Shown piece after piece: positions 1 to 8,097 of a stretch of DNA of 13,544 bases. The stretch is from positions 1-13,544 of the forward strand of contig JAPUIP010000673.1 of NCBI GenBank assembly GCA_027296925.1, in the 5' to 3' direction. The DNA is from Candidatus Poribacteria bacterium (lineage in GTDB: Bacteria > Poribacteria > WGA-4E > PCPOR2b). The position numbers and the translations under genes are program-made. The notes under the pieces are model-generated. The model had not been told where the DNA came from, did not search any database, and saw only the letters and a program-made list of their open reading frames with translations. Positions within the stretch are counted from its first letter, which is position 1. The number at the start of each line of letters is the position of its first letter.

Positions 1-1002
1 CAGCTTGCATTGGGAGAAGTTTATATGGCCGTTGGACAGCCCAGATTAGCTCAGGGATTCTTTTTGAAGGTTTTACGACAATCCGAACGAGAGGATTGGG
101 TGCAGAAAATTTCGCGGCTCACCGGCGACCCTTATAAAGCCACCCGTTTGACTCCAGACTATGTCCAGGTTTTTGACCTCTCGACCGCCGCTGGGCGCGT
201 CGCCTTCACGGCTTTTGTCGATGACAACAACGAGATTTATGTCATGGACATCGAAGAGAAAAAGGAAAAACGGCTGACCTTCAACGACACAAGCGATTAC
301 ACGCCCGCTTTATCTTATGATGGCAAAAAAGTTGTCTACGTCTCTTTGATCCGTTGGCGCAACAGCAACGACGAAATTTTCCTCATGGACCTTGAAAAGG
401 AAACAGCCGTACGGCTCACCTCCAATACGGTTACCGATGGCAACCCCACTTTTTCTGCGGACGGCAAATGGATCGCTTTTGAATCTACCCGAACCGGCGC
501 AAACAGTGAAATCTACATTATGGACGTAGACGGCAAGAACCAGAAGCAACTCACCGATACCGGCACGAATAACCACAGCCCCGCCTTCTCACCCGATGGT
601 AAACACATCGCCTTTGCCGCCTACGCTATCGATGCAGCATACGGCGTCTCCAGCCAGATTTGCATGATCGATGTCAATGGCGAAAACTTCAGGAAGTTGA
701 CAGATGATGAAGCCCTTAACGCCAATCCTTCTTTCTCGCCCGACGGCAAACAGATCGTCTTTGATTCCTACCGAGACGGCGATGCCGAAATCGTGATAAT
801 GGACACCGACGGCAAAAATCAGACACAGCTCACCAACAATGAATACATCAACATTGATCCAGTCTTTACGCCTGATGGCAAGGGAATTTTTTTTATCGGA
901 CAGCAAGACCGGTCGGAAAATCTCGGCGTCTATATGATGGATTTGGAAGCACCTTTCGGGAAAGAGGAGATTATCAAAAGGATTGAGGCGTGGACCGAGT
1001 GA
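1..1002 (+). CDS. TPR plus PD40 (TolB-like) beta-propeller protein, 5' end missing
   Basis: The frame is open to the left edge, so the N-terminus lies outside the window; the first visible residues are QLALGEVYMAVG. Counting from the first visible codon (333 residues), residues 1-26 read like the end of a tetratricopeptide repeat (small and aromatic residues at TPR spacing, LGEVY..G....A...). From about residue 57 there are tandem PD40/WD40-like blades. The recurring motif P.FS.DGK.I.F appears with DGK near residues 107, 152, 197, 246 and 292, each preceded by an EIY/EIF..MD strand and an LT turn. This is the TolB C-terminal propeller type, which normally acts in the periplasm as a protein- or ligand-binding scaffold. 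No catalytic residues are evident. The TPR and propeller combination suggests an envelope-associated adaptor. It ends in TGA, 117 bp before the TolC-family gene, and could be read through into it. Family is confident; partner and role are unknown. Confidence 0.85.
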   Translation, partial: QLALGEVYMAVGQPRLAQGFFLKVLRQSEREDWVQKISRLTGDPYKATRLTPDYVQVFDLSTAAGRVAFTAFVDDNNEIYVMDIEEKKEKRLTFNDTSDYTPALSYDGKKVVYVSLIRWRNSNDEIFLMDLEKETAVRLTSNTVTDGNPTFSADGKWIAFESTRTGANSEIYIMDVDGKNQKQLTDTGTNNHSPAFSPDGKHIAFAAYAIDAAYGVSSQICMIDVNGENFRKLTDDEALNANPSFSPDGKQIVFDSYRDGDAEIVIMDTDGKNQTQLTNNEYINIDPVFTPDGKGIFFIGQQDRSENLGVYMMDLEAPFGKEEIIKRIEAWTE

Positions 1003-1106
1003 CGTCCTTCAAGCGAAGAGAGATAGTTCTGTAATATTTGCAGGCAACTGGGTAAAAGATTCTGGAACAACTGAACGAATAGACTTCTGAGCCCGCATTA
1101 CATTTT

Positions 1107-1114
1107 ACGGAGGA
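1107..1114 (+). promoter_or_regulatory. Ribosome binding site of the TolC-family gene
   Basis: The sequence ACGGAGGA carries GGAGG 6 nt before the ATG at 1120. The same ACGGAGG precedes the fusion-protein gene at 2558, which supports both starts and suggests matched translation of the two export components. Confidence 0.7.
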
Positions 1115-1119
1115 ACTGC

Positions 1120-2511
1120 ATGCACGTGTCAAGATTCCGACAACGTTTTCTGGTCGGAACACTCGTATTGGTTTTATGCAATTGCATGGCATCGGCTCAA
1201 GGCGCCAGAACGTTGACGCTCGAAGAGAGCATCGAAATCGCACGACAAACCAATCTATCGATTCAAACCATTCAGGAGGTCGTGAAATCCGCAGAGGCGC
1301 AAGTCCGTTCGGAACGGGCAGCACTATTGCCGAAAGTCTCAATCAGCGGGAGTTATAGATACACCAAGGATCTCCCGACCTCGGTGCTTGAGGCAAGTGG
1401 CGGGTTTGGCCCGCTGGACCCAGGAGCGGAGATGCCTCCCCCGTTGGATACAGCGGGGGGCGCCGACACAAATGTTATTGAATTGGAATTCGGGGCGCAT
1501 CACAACTTTCAGGGGGAGCTGAGCCTGAGACAGCCAATCTTCGTCTGGGGACGTTACTACTATAACTATCAGAGCGCCAAACTCAGTTTGGAGGCGGTTC
1601 AGAAGGAGCTGGACGCGGCTTACAACCAGCTTGTACTTGACGTCTCTGAAGCGTTTTACAGCATTCTCCTGGCGATGGAGTTTGTCAAAGTGGCTAAACA
1701 GACGGTCGAGCTTGTCGAAAATCAGTTGCAGATTGCCCGAAATCTCTTTGATGCCGGCGCCTCAACCAACTTCGATGTGCTGCGTGCGAAGGTGTTGTTA
1801 GCCAACGCGAAATCGCAGTTGATTCGCGCTCGGAACCAAACGCGGATTGCCACGGATGCTTATAAGAATATCCTGAATATCGACTTGGCGGAAGATGTAG
1901 AGGTTCAAGGCAGTTTAGATCGCCCCATGATCGAACTGAATCTTGAATCGTTGATTCAACAGGCGATGGCAGAACGGCCGGAGATGCACCAATTTGAGTT
2001 CAACGAGCAAGCGGCGAAAAAACGGGTCGATGTTGCCAAGACAGGAAATCGTCCAGATCTCTCCTTTTTCACAAATTATCAGATCGAAGAGAATGAAAGG
2101 CTTGAGGAAATGAACCGCATTTGGAATGTCGGATTTGCACTCAACTTCCCGATTTTTGATGGATTCGCAACGCGGGCCGCAGTCCAGCAGACGAAAGCGA
2201 CCTTGAAGCAGACACAGCTTGGCAAGCAGCAGATGATGGATGCTATCGAATTTGAGGTCAGATCCGCGTATCTCAATCTGCTTGAGGCAAAGGCGTTAAT
2301 TGAAGTCCAGAAGGAAACGGTCGAGCAAGCCCATGAGAGTGTACGTATTGCGAACTTACGCTATGAAAACGGCATGATTACGAGCGTTGAACTCACCGAT
2401 GCGCAGATTGCGCGCGCACAGGCGGAAGTGAATCGTCTCCAGTCGTTGCATGATTATGCGGTGGGGCTTGCGAGATTGGAAAAGGCTAACGGCCACGCGC
2501 TCGGCAATTAG
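1120..2511 (+). CDS. TolC-family outer membrane efflux channel
   Basis: The protein has 463 residues, the usual TolC/OEP length. An N-terminal signal peptide (basic RFRQRF, then a hydrophobic stretch) is predicted to be cut after ASA at residue 26. The mature protein has the two OEP repeats of the family. The first runs from TLTLEESIEIA (about residue 31) through a long alpha-helical stretch with the FDAGASTNFDVLRAK turn. The second has the equivalent YENGMITSVELTDAQ turn near residue 415, followed by the A.....L..A...Y.....L..A closing helix. Such proteins form a trimeric outer-membrane barrel plus periplasmic tunnel, and work with a membrane fusion protein and an inner-membrane pump. The fusion protein follows 60 bp downstream. 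A cysteine at residue 20 lacks a good lipobox, so a soluble-type signal peptide is preferred. Substrate cannot be told from sequence. Confidence 0.93.
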   Translation: MHVSRFRQRFLVGTLVLVLCNCMASAQGARTLTLEESIEIARQTNLSIQTIQEVVKSAEAQVRSERAALLPKVSISGSYRYTKDLPTSVLEASGGFGPLDPGAEMPPPLDTAGGADTNVIELEFGAHHNFQGELSLRQPIFVWGRYYYNYQSAKLSLEAVQKELDAAYNQLVLDVSEAFYSILLAMEFVKVAKQTVELVENQLQIARNLFDAGASTNFDVLRAKVLLANAKSQLIRARNQTRIATDAYKNILNIDLAEDVEVQGSLDRPMIELNLESLIQQAMAERPEMHQFEFNEQAAKKRVDVAKTGNRPDLSFFTNYQIEENERLEEMNRIWNVGFALNFPIFDGFATRAAVQQTKATLKQTQLGKQQMMDAIEFEVRSAYLNLLEAKALIEVQKETVEQAHESVRIANLRYENGMITSVELTDAQIARAQAEVNRLQSLHDYAVGLARLEKANGHALGN

Positions 2512-2557
2512 GCATGCGGCCCCGTGCCCAAGCCCTGATGCCCTATACCTAACGTAA

Positions 2558-2564
2558 ACGGAGG
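2558..2564 (+). promoter_or_regulatory. Ribosome binding site that fixes a TTG start
   Basis: ACGGAGG lies 7 nt before the TTG at 2572. No in-frame ATG nearby has comparable support, and translating from this TTG gives a clean MRKILIV membrane-anchor N-terminus, so the TTG start is favoured. Confidence 0.7.
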
Positions 2565-2571
2565 TTCTAAA

Positions 2572-4176
2572 TTGAGGAAGATTTTGATTGTCGCAGGAGT
2601 TATCCTGATTATTGCTGTCGTCGTTGTTTTCAGATTCATCCCCAAACAGCGGGGAAGCACGACAGAAACAGAAGCACCAACCATCAAGTCCGTTGAGGTG
2701 GTCAAAGCCTCACGCGGAGAAATTCGATCCGAGTTGCAACTATCCGGTACCATTGAAGCAGATTCGCAAGTAACGGTCTTTCCAAAGGTTTCTGGGGAAA
2801 TTATCAGGCTGATGGTCGACGAAGGGGAGCGCGTCAAAAAAGGAGAAACGTTGGCCGTCATTGAGCATGAAGAACTTCAACTTCAGGTCCGTCAAGCGGA
2901 AGCCGCTTATCAAGCCGCACAAACCGCTTATGAGCAAGCTCAAGCGCTCGCCGAGGTTCGTGTTAGATCGCAGATTGCCCAGGCCAGGGCGCAGCTTGAA
3001 TCCGCAGAAGTTTCACTCCGGCAAGTCGAGGATCTTTCCGAAATTCGTACAATTTCACAGATTGAGGGTGCCGACGCAGGATTGGCAGTTCTTGAGGCGA
3101 ATTTGGAGAAACTGAAACGTGGCGCGCGGGAAGAGGATCGAAAACAGGCCGAAGCCGCCGTCGATCAAGCGAGGGCGAATCGCACGAACGCAAAGAACGA
3201 CTATGACCGTATGAAAAAGCTCTTTGAAAGCGGCGCAATCAGTATACAGTCTTTTGAAGGGGCACAGACGCAATTGGACATTGCCCAAGCACAATACGAT
3301 ATTGCGACTGAGCAGATGCGGCTGATTGAGAGAGGCACGCGTGAGGAAGATATTCAGGCAATGGAGGCCCAGGTGAAGCAGGCTGAAGCATCACTGAAGC
3401 TTGCACGCGCGCAAGTGGAAACGAAAACGTGGGAAAAGGATAAAGCCCTGGCGGAATCGCAAGTCGAGGCGGCACGCGCTGTACTGCGGAGCACCGAAGC
3501 CTTAGAAACCGCCAGGAGTTGGGAAGCAGAAATCATCTCAGCGAAAACAGCAAAGGAACAAGCAAAAGCCGCGCTAGACCTCACCCAAGAACGGTTGGAT
3601 GACGCGACGATCTCCGCACCGATTTCCGGCATCGTGTCCCACCGTTATCTCGATCTCGGCGGGATGGCGTCACCGACCGCGCCAATCTTGGAGATTGTTG
3701 ACATGGATACGGTGAAAGCGACTGTCAGCGTCATTGAATCAGATCTCAGCAAACTGAAACGCAACGATTCGGCGTGGATTCAGGTCGATGCGCTGGCGCA
3801 GCCCGTGAAAGGCACGATCACCTTGATTAGCCCCACGCTTGAACGGACAAGCCGGTCCGCAAAGGTCGAAATTACGATTGATAACCCAGATCTGAGCTTG
3901 AAGCCCGGCATGTTTGCGAAGGTGAGCATTCCGGTGGAAATCCATGAAAACACAATTCTCATTGATCGTTCCGCGGTGATTGAAGATAGCGCAAAAGGCA
4001 CCCGGACCGTCTTTGTCGTTGAAGCGGGACGGGGGGTACGCCGGCAGGTGGAGTTTGGGTTGACCCAGGGGAGTCGCGTCGAAATTACGAACGGCCTCTC
4101 TGAAGGCGAGCAGGTTGTCATCGCCGGGCAGCACACCCTCAAGGATGGTGAAGACGTGACGGTCGTGAATCCGTGA
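2572..4176 (+). CDS. HlyD/RND-type periplasmic membrane fusion protein with a long helical hairpin
   Basis: The protein has 534 residues. Residues 4-21 form an N-terminal hydrophobic anchor (ILIVAGVILIIAVVVVF). The first lipoyl half is at about 66-99 (VSGEIIRLMVDEGERVKKG) and the second at 345-376 (ISAPISGIV...G). A beta-barrel domain follows at about 379-455, with the family motif LSLKPGMFAKV, and a membrane-proximal domain at about 460-534 (G.....ITNGLSEGEQVV). Residues 104-343 are a very long Ala/Gln/Glu-rich coiled-coil hairpin, so the protein exceeds the roughly 350-420 residues usual for RND adaptors. Two similar segments, RGAREED near 183 and RGTREED near 254, suggest internal duplication within the hairpin. 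The protein links an inner-membrane transporter to the TolC-type channel encoded just upstream. No transporter gene follows; a GHMP kinase starts 13 bp after the stop. It could equally serve an ABC (MacB-like) or an RND pump. Confidence 0.92.
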   Translation: MRKILIVAGVILIIAVVVVFRFIPKQRGSTTETEAPTIKSVEVVKASRGEIRSELQLSGTIEADSQVTVFPKVSGEIIRLMVDEGERVKKGETLAVIEHEELQLQVRQAEAAYQAAQTAYEQAQALAEVRVRSQIAQARAQLESAEVSLRQVEDLSEIRTISQIEGADAGLAVLEANLEKLKRGAREEDRKQAEAAVDQARANRTNAKNDYDRMKKLFESGAISIQSFEGAQTQLDIAQAQYDIATEQMRLIERGTREEDIQAMEAQVKQAEASLKLARAQVETKTWEKDKALAESQVEAARAVLRSTEALETARSWEAEIISAKTAKEQAKAALDLTQERLDDATISAPISGIVSHRYLDLGGMASPTAPILEIVDMDTVKATVSVIESDLSKLKRNDSAWIQVDALAQPVKGTITLISPTLERTSRSAKVEITIDNPDLSLKPGMFAKVSIPVEIHENTILIDRSAVIEDSAKGTRTVFVVEAGRGVRRQVEFGLTQGSRVEITNGLSEGEQVVIAGQHTLKDGEDVTVVNP

Positions 4177-4189
4177 AAGGAATGAAAAG

Positions 4190-5767
4190 ATGGAAGAAAA
4201 TAAAGCTGAGGAAGACGAACAACGCAACGAGGCACCCGTGGCGCCAAGTGCGTCTTACGCCTCACGCATCATGCAGCCGCCCCCCGAGCCCCCCCAGCCG
4301 ATCGAATCGGTGAAAACCGAACAGATTTTTGGTTCCGATGCCAAACCTTATGAAATCGTGGAATTTGAGTCGATGCTGCGATATGCAGATGGCCAGATGT
4401 TTGGCAAATACGGTTTCGAAAAAGATGGAGAGGTTGTCATTACGCGGGCGCCTGCGCGGCTCGATGTCATGGGTGGGATTGCTGACTATTGCGGTGCCAA
4501 CGTTTTTGAGTTGCCCCTTGAACACGCCGCAGTCGCCGGTTGTCAGGCGCGCGCCGATCGCCAATTAAAGGCATTCAGCTTTAATGCCGCTTTGGAAGGA
4601 TATCAACCCGGCCATCAGATCTCTATTGACGACTTCTATGCCAACGGGAACCTAAAATCTTATGAGCAAGTTCGCCAACTGTTTTCGGCGAATCCACATA
4701 CCGCATGGACTGGATATGTTCTCGGTGGTTTTTTCGCCTTGCTCAAAGAGCAGAGGGTCGATCGCCTACCGCACGGTGCGGCGCTTGTTCTCAAGAGCAA
4801 CATCCCGATGAGGGCGGGGCTCAGTTCTTCGGCAGCCATCGAAGTCGCAGCACTGAAAGGGATCAACCATCTGTATCGGCTCAATCTCAGCGCACTGGAA
4901 ATCGCTCGCCTCGGGCAGATTGTCGAAAACCGTATCGTCGGCGCCCCGTGCGGTATCATGGATCAGATTACCGTTGCGGCAGGGCAAAAGGACAAAATCC
5001 TCTCCATCCTCTGCCAGCCGGATCAGATGCTTGAAGCCGTGCCCCTTCCGCCACATACGCGGCTGATTGGCCTCCACAGCAAAGCGAAACGGAGCACATC
5101 GAGTTCAGCGTACATCGACACTCGTACCGCCGCATTTATGGGGCTGACAATTCTCCAGAAGGAGTTGGATCTGGACGAACTCCGGGAGAACTACCTGTGT
5201 AGGCTATCTGTGGAGGATTTTCGTCGGAAGTGTTGGGAGGTCTTGCCGGCACGGATGAAAGGGGAACGTTTTCTCGACCGATACGGCGAAACGGTCGATA
5301 CTGTCACGCGGGTCGATCCGCAGAAAACTTACCGTGTGCGCAGCCGCGTCGAACACCCCATTTACGAACACGCCCGTGTCCAACAGTTTATCGAACATCT
5401 CAAGAACGCAAATGCAGACCCCCCAAACGTGCGGAGACACCTAGTCAAGGCGGGGAAATTGATGTACGCATCGGACTGGAGTTATCGTTTCCGCGCCGGA
5501 CTTGGTTCGCTGCAGGTCGATCAGCTCGTGCGATCCGTGCGTACGATTGGGGTACGTGGCGGTTTCTACGGCGCGAAAATTACCGGCGGAGGTGGCGGTG
5601 GGACCGTCGCCGTCCTCTGCCACGGTGATACATCGAATTCGCTGATCCAGATTCTTGCCGCTTATAAACTCGCCTGGGCGCTCGATGCAGAAGTCATCAC
5701 CGGCTCGTCATCGGGGGCGTTTGAGTTTGGCCATGTCCTCCTGAAACTCATCAAGGATGAAACGTGA
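4190..5767 (+). CDS. GHMP sugar kinase, arabinokinase/galactokinase-like
   Basis: The protein has 525 residues. Motif 1, the sugar-binding RAPARLDVMGGIADY.G, is at residues 86-101. Motif 2, the ATP-binding glycine/serine loop IPMRAGLSSSAA, is at 205-216. Galactokinase-type IVGAPCGIMDQ is at 249-259 and contains the likely catalytic Asp258. Motif 3, GAKITGGGGGGTV, is at 461-473. The DVMGGIADY signature, CQP near 275, AFMG near 315 and HPIYE.ARV near 389 recall the kinase domain of plant L-arabinokinase more than classical GalK (DHTDYN). The expected reaction is ATP-dependent phosphorylation of a sugar at C1. About the first 80 residues are an acidic then proline-rich extension (MQPPPEPPQP) not typical of the fold. 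AAAGG lies 7 nt before the ATG, 13 bp after the fusion-protein stop, and the 3' end overlaps the next ORF, so it is co-transcribed. Sugar specificity is inferred from motif similarity only. Confidence 0.85.
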   Translation: MEENKAEEDEQRNEAPVAPSASYASRIMQPPPEPPQPIESVKTEQIFGSDAKPYEIVEFESMLRYADGQMFGKYGFEKDGEVVITRAPARLDVMGGIADYCGANVFELPLEHAAVAGCQARADRQLKAFSFNAALEGYQPGHQISIDDFYANGNLKSYEQVRQLFSANPHTAWTGYVLGGFFALLKEQRVDRLPHGAALVLKSNIPMRAGLSSSAAIEVAALKGINHLYRLNLSALEIARLGQIVENRIVGAPCGIMDQITVAAGQKDKILSILCQPDQMLEAVPLPPHTRLIGLHSKAKRSTSSSAYIDTRTAAFMGLTILQKELDLDELRENYLCRLSVEDFRRKCWEVLPARMKGERFLDRYGETVDTVTRVDPQKTYRVRSRVEHPIYEHARVQQFIEHLKNANADPPNVRRHLVKAGKLMYASDWSYRFRAGLGSLQVDQLVRSVRTIGVRGGFYGAKITGGGGGGTVAVLCHGDTSNSLIQILAAYKLAWALDAEVITGSSSGAFEFGHVLLKLIKDET

Positions 5768-6947
5768 TGCGGTCGAGCGAATACCTGAGGGTTTTTCCGC
5801 GTGTAATTATGTTGAGGTCATATTGATTGGTGCAAAAGAAATTCCCCAGGAACAAGGCGTCACCTGGCGTGCCATTCTCATTGCGATACTGCTGATCCCA
5901 CCGAATGTCTTCTGGGTGATTGAGGTCGAGTGTGTCTGGCACTCCGGCCACCCCACCACAATTTCCCTCTTCTGGAACGTCGTTCTCAACCTATTTATCC
6001 TGACACGGAGACACCTGTTCAACGTCGCGCGTACAATTTTGGGTAGCTCAGCCGGACTCGACGATACGCAGGAACCGATCCGGTACCGAACCGCGTTCCT
6101 GCTGATAATCCTCTCCAGTCTATTCATCATCTGGTTCTGCCTCAAAGCGGGGATGACCCTCCCAATCATCTTGCCGTTCTTCGCGTTCTTTTATGCGATT
6201 TCCTTAGCCATCACGCGAGTCCGCGCGGAGGTGGGACCTCCGGCACATGAGATGGCAGGCATGGTCAATGCCCAACAGTTCCTGATCAATATTTTGGGAA
6301 CGCGCCCCATTGGGGCGAATAACCTGGCAGTCTTTCCCTATTTTTGGTTTTTCAGTGGACGCGGTTATCGTGAACACATCATGCCGCATCAACTGGAAGG
6401 GTTCAAAATGGCGGAGCGGGCGCGAATGAATACGAAACGGCTTGTGCTGGCGATGGTGATTGCTGTGATTGCCGGATCGCTCGCGTCCTTCTGGGCCATC
6501 GTAAGCGAACTCTACCGCTTAGGGGGTGAGGTAACTGGCGCAGGCGGCGGCGTCGGTCCATCTGTTGGACACATCGGCCAATTCCGCTGGCTTGCCGGGC
6601 TTTTTCTCTCCCCCCGTCCCCCAAATACGCCCGCGATAAGTTTCATGGCGGGCGGGGCGGGCTTCACCTTCATTTTAATGATACTGCGATTGCGGTTCAT
6701 CTGGTGGCCCCTGCACCCCGCGGGTTACGCTATCTCGATGACTTTCGGCGTCGAATATTTCTGGACTTGCCTGGTGGTCAGCACCGGCGCCAAATGGATT
6801 GTCCTGAAATATGGTGGCCCTGCGCTGTATCGAAAAGCGGTCCTCTTTTTCTTTGGCGTCATTTTGGGTGAGTACTGTGTGGGTGCGTTTTGGAGTGTGT
6901 TGAGCGTCGTTATCCACGCGCCGATCTACGACTTTGCACCTGGATAG
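5757..6947 (+). CDS. DUF6785/DUF6784-like polytopic membrane protein, apparently internally deleted
   Basis: The protein has 396 residues and many hydrophobic helices (about 36-56, 70-82, 112-130, 135-152, 228-247, 300-317, 345-365, 370-388). Recognisable family landmarks from memory are the SGHPTTISLF segment at about 63-72, RYRTA at 109, ITR.RAE.GPP near 155, GTR near 178, and MPHQLEGFK.AERAR near 205. Related proteins I recall are about 600-650 residues, with some 200-250 residues between the GHPTTISLF helix and the RRHL...DD..EP.RYRTA segment. Here these are joined directly near residues 81-86, still in frame. The function of the family is unknown; a transporter-like role is guessed. The ATG at 5757 overlaps the kinase stop by 11 bp and has no spaced Shine-Dalgarno. 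An in-frame TTG at 5823 preceded by TGAGG would give a shorter N-terminus and may be the true start. Confidence 0.7.
   Translation: MKRDAVERIPEGFSACNYVEVILIGAKEIPQEQGVTWRAILIAILLIPPNVFWVIEVECVWHSGHPTTISLFWNVVLNLFILTRRHLFNVARTILGSSAGLDDTQEPIRYRTAFLLIILSSLFIIWFCLKAGMTLPIILPFFAFFYAISLAITRVRAEVGPPAHEMAGMVNAQQFLINILGTRPIGANNLAVFPYFWFFSGRGYREHIMPHQLEGFKMAERARMNTKRLVLAMVIAVIAGSLASFWAIVSELYRLGGEVTGAGGGVGPSVGHIGQFRWLAGLFLSPRPPNTPAISFMAGGAGFTFILMILRLRFIWWPLHPAGYAISMTFGVEYFWTCLVVSTGAKWIVLKYGGPALYRKAVLFFFGVILGEYCVGAFWSVLSVVIHAPIYDFAPG
5813..5825 (+). promoter_or_regulatory. Possible alternative RBS and TTG start of the DUF6785-like gene
   Basis: TGAGG at 5813-5817 lies 5 nt before an in-frame TTG at 5823. 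This start removes about 22 polar residues unlike the rest of the protein and puts the first membrane helix near residue 15. The upstream ATG (5757) has only CAAGG directly abutting it. The choice between them is unresolved. Confidence 0.35.
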
Positions 6948-6961
6948 AGATGCGAGATAAT
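6934..6961 (+). promoter_or_regulatory. Candidate sigma70-type promoter for the PorV-like gene
   Basis: TTGCAC (6934-6939) and GATAAT (6956-6961) are separated by 16 bp. The -10 matches consensus at 5 of 6 positions, the -35 at only 3. It overlaps the 3' end of the preceding gene and would start transcription near 6968, about 70 nt before the ATG at 7036. This suggests the barrel gene may be expressed separately from the export cluster. Confidence 0.35.
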
Positions 6962-7035
6962 TTCTGAAGTTCCTCCTCATCTGTAACAACTATAAGGAGA
7001 ACAGCGATTTCCAGCAATCAGAGGTACTTCTCACG

Positions 7036-8097
7036 ATGTTAAGAAAAGACCTGGTGGTATTCTTATTTGCCTGCGCGCTCGGTTTGATGGCGGTATCCAC
7101 GGCGTTAGCGGCAGAAGGTAGCCATGCGGCAGAGTTCCTCAGTCACGGTGTTGGGGCGCGGGCGTTAGGCATGGGGAGTGTGTTCGTGTCCATCGCGGAT
7201 GACGCCACGGCAGCATACTGGAATCCGGCGGGACTCGCTCAGATTCAAAGGCACGCCTTCTCCACGATGTACTCCGATTCCTTCGGTTCGGGGGAGGGGG
7301 GCTTTCTCGGTAAAGGCCTGGTGGAGTACAACTTTGTGAATTACGTTCAGCGGATCGAAGGCATTGGGAGTGTGGGAATCAGTTGGATTCGACTTGGCGT
7401 GGACAAAATTCCTCACACCACCTTTGTCGATACGAACAAAAATGGCATCGATGATGATTTTGATGATCGGAACGGCAACGGGATCAAAGAGGAAGGGGAG
7501 CTTTACTTTGAGCCGCCTCAGGTTATCGGCGAGTTCAGTAACACAGACAATGCGGTGCTGATTTCTTACGCGCGTCAGGTTCATCCACATATCGCCGTCG
7601 GCGGAAATCTGAAGCTACTCCGACAGTCGATCTTTGAAAACAGCGGCAATGGGTTCGGGCTCGATCTCGGCTTAATGCTCGAACCCTATCGCGGTCTCCG
7701 GGTCGGGGCGATGCTGGAAGATGCCACCGGCACACAGATCCGCTGGAATACACCTGACGAACCGACATTCACGCGCGATCCGCGACTGCGAATCGGTGTG
7801 TCTTACCATATCGACCTTCCCGGGATCGGTCACGCGACATTCGGGGCGGACCTGGAAACGGATCGGAAAGACTTCGAGGTGGGTGAGGATTCGAGTGGAG
7901 GGACGCTCTTCCGTTTCGGCGCAGAATACTGGCTGTTTAACGTGGTCGCCCTCCGCATCGGTGCCGAGGGCGATGAACTCGCAACGGGCGCAGGCCTTCG
8001 TCTCCGTTTCGGTGAGACCACGCTATTTGCGGATTACGCCTTCAACGCCCACGACCTCGGCGATTCCCAACGCATTTCGATTTCTGGGCTCTTCTAG
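7036..8097 (+). CDS. PorV/PorQ-type (UPF0164-like) outer membrane beta-barrel protein
   Basis: The protein has 353 residues. The signal peptide is MLRKDLVVFLFACALGLM..., with cleavage predicted after ALA near residue 25. Directly after it comes the family hallmark GARALGMGSVFVSIADDATAA.WNPAGLA (residues 40-68), found in PorV/PorQ and FadL-superfamily barrels. Amphipathic strand segments fill the rest, and the last residue is Phe (ISISGLF), as expected for BAM-dependent insertion. An unusual insert at residues 132-156 has two Asp/Asn-rich loops (DTNKNGIDDD and DRNGNGIKEEGE) resembling EF-hand or thrombospondin type-3 calcium loops. In Bacteroidota, PorV serves type 9 secretion; nothing else in this window supports that system, so the role here is open. 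AGAGG precedes the ATG by about 11 nt. The gene converges with the diheme porin and overlaps it by 4 bp. Confidence 0.85.
   Translation: MLRKDLVVFLFACALGLMAVSTALAAEGSHAAEFLSHGVGARALGMGSVFVSIADDATAAYWNPAGLAQIQRHAFSTMYSDSFGSGEGGFLGKGLVEYNFVNYVQRIEGIGSVGISWIRLGVDKIPHTTFVDTNKNGIDDDFDDRNGNGIKEEGELYFEPPQVIGEFSNTDNAVLISYARQVHPHIAVGGNLKLLRQSIFENSGNGFGLDLGLMLEPYRGLRVGAMLEDATGTQIRWNTPDEPTFTRDPRLRIGVSYHIDLPGIGHATFGADLETDRKDFEVGEDSSGGTLFRFGAEYWLFNVVALRIGAEGDELATGAGLRLRFGETTLFADYAFNAHDLGDSQRISISGLF

Noticed and set aside
1008..1037. Promoter before the TolC-family gene (TTCAAG-18-TAATAT)
   Set aside because: Both boxes are weak, and read-through from the propeller gene is equally likely.
1171..1182. Lipoprotein processing at Cys20 of the TolC-family protein
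   Set aside because: The residue before the cysteine is Leu, not a small residue, and a good ASA cleavage site follows at residue 26.
3739..4265. Long minus-strand frames of about 160 codons opposite the end of the fusion-protein gene
   Set aside because: They are overlapping antisense frames with no domain signal, opposite a well-supported coding region.
6994..6999. Strong AAGGAG as the ribosome binding site of the PorV-like gene
   Set aside because: It lies 36 nt from the ATG at 7036, and no in-frame start codon is suitably spaced from it; a weaker AGAGG nearer the ATG is used instead. It might be a leader remnant.
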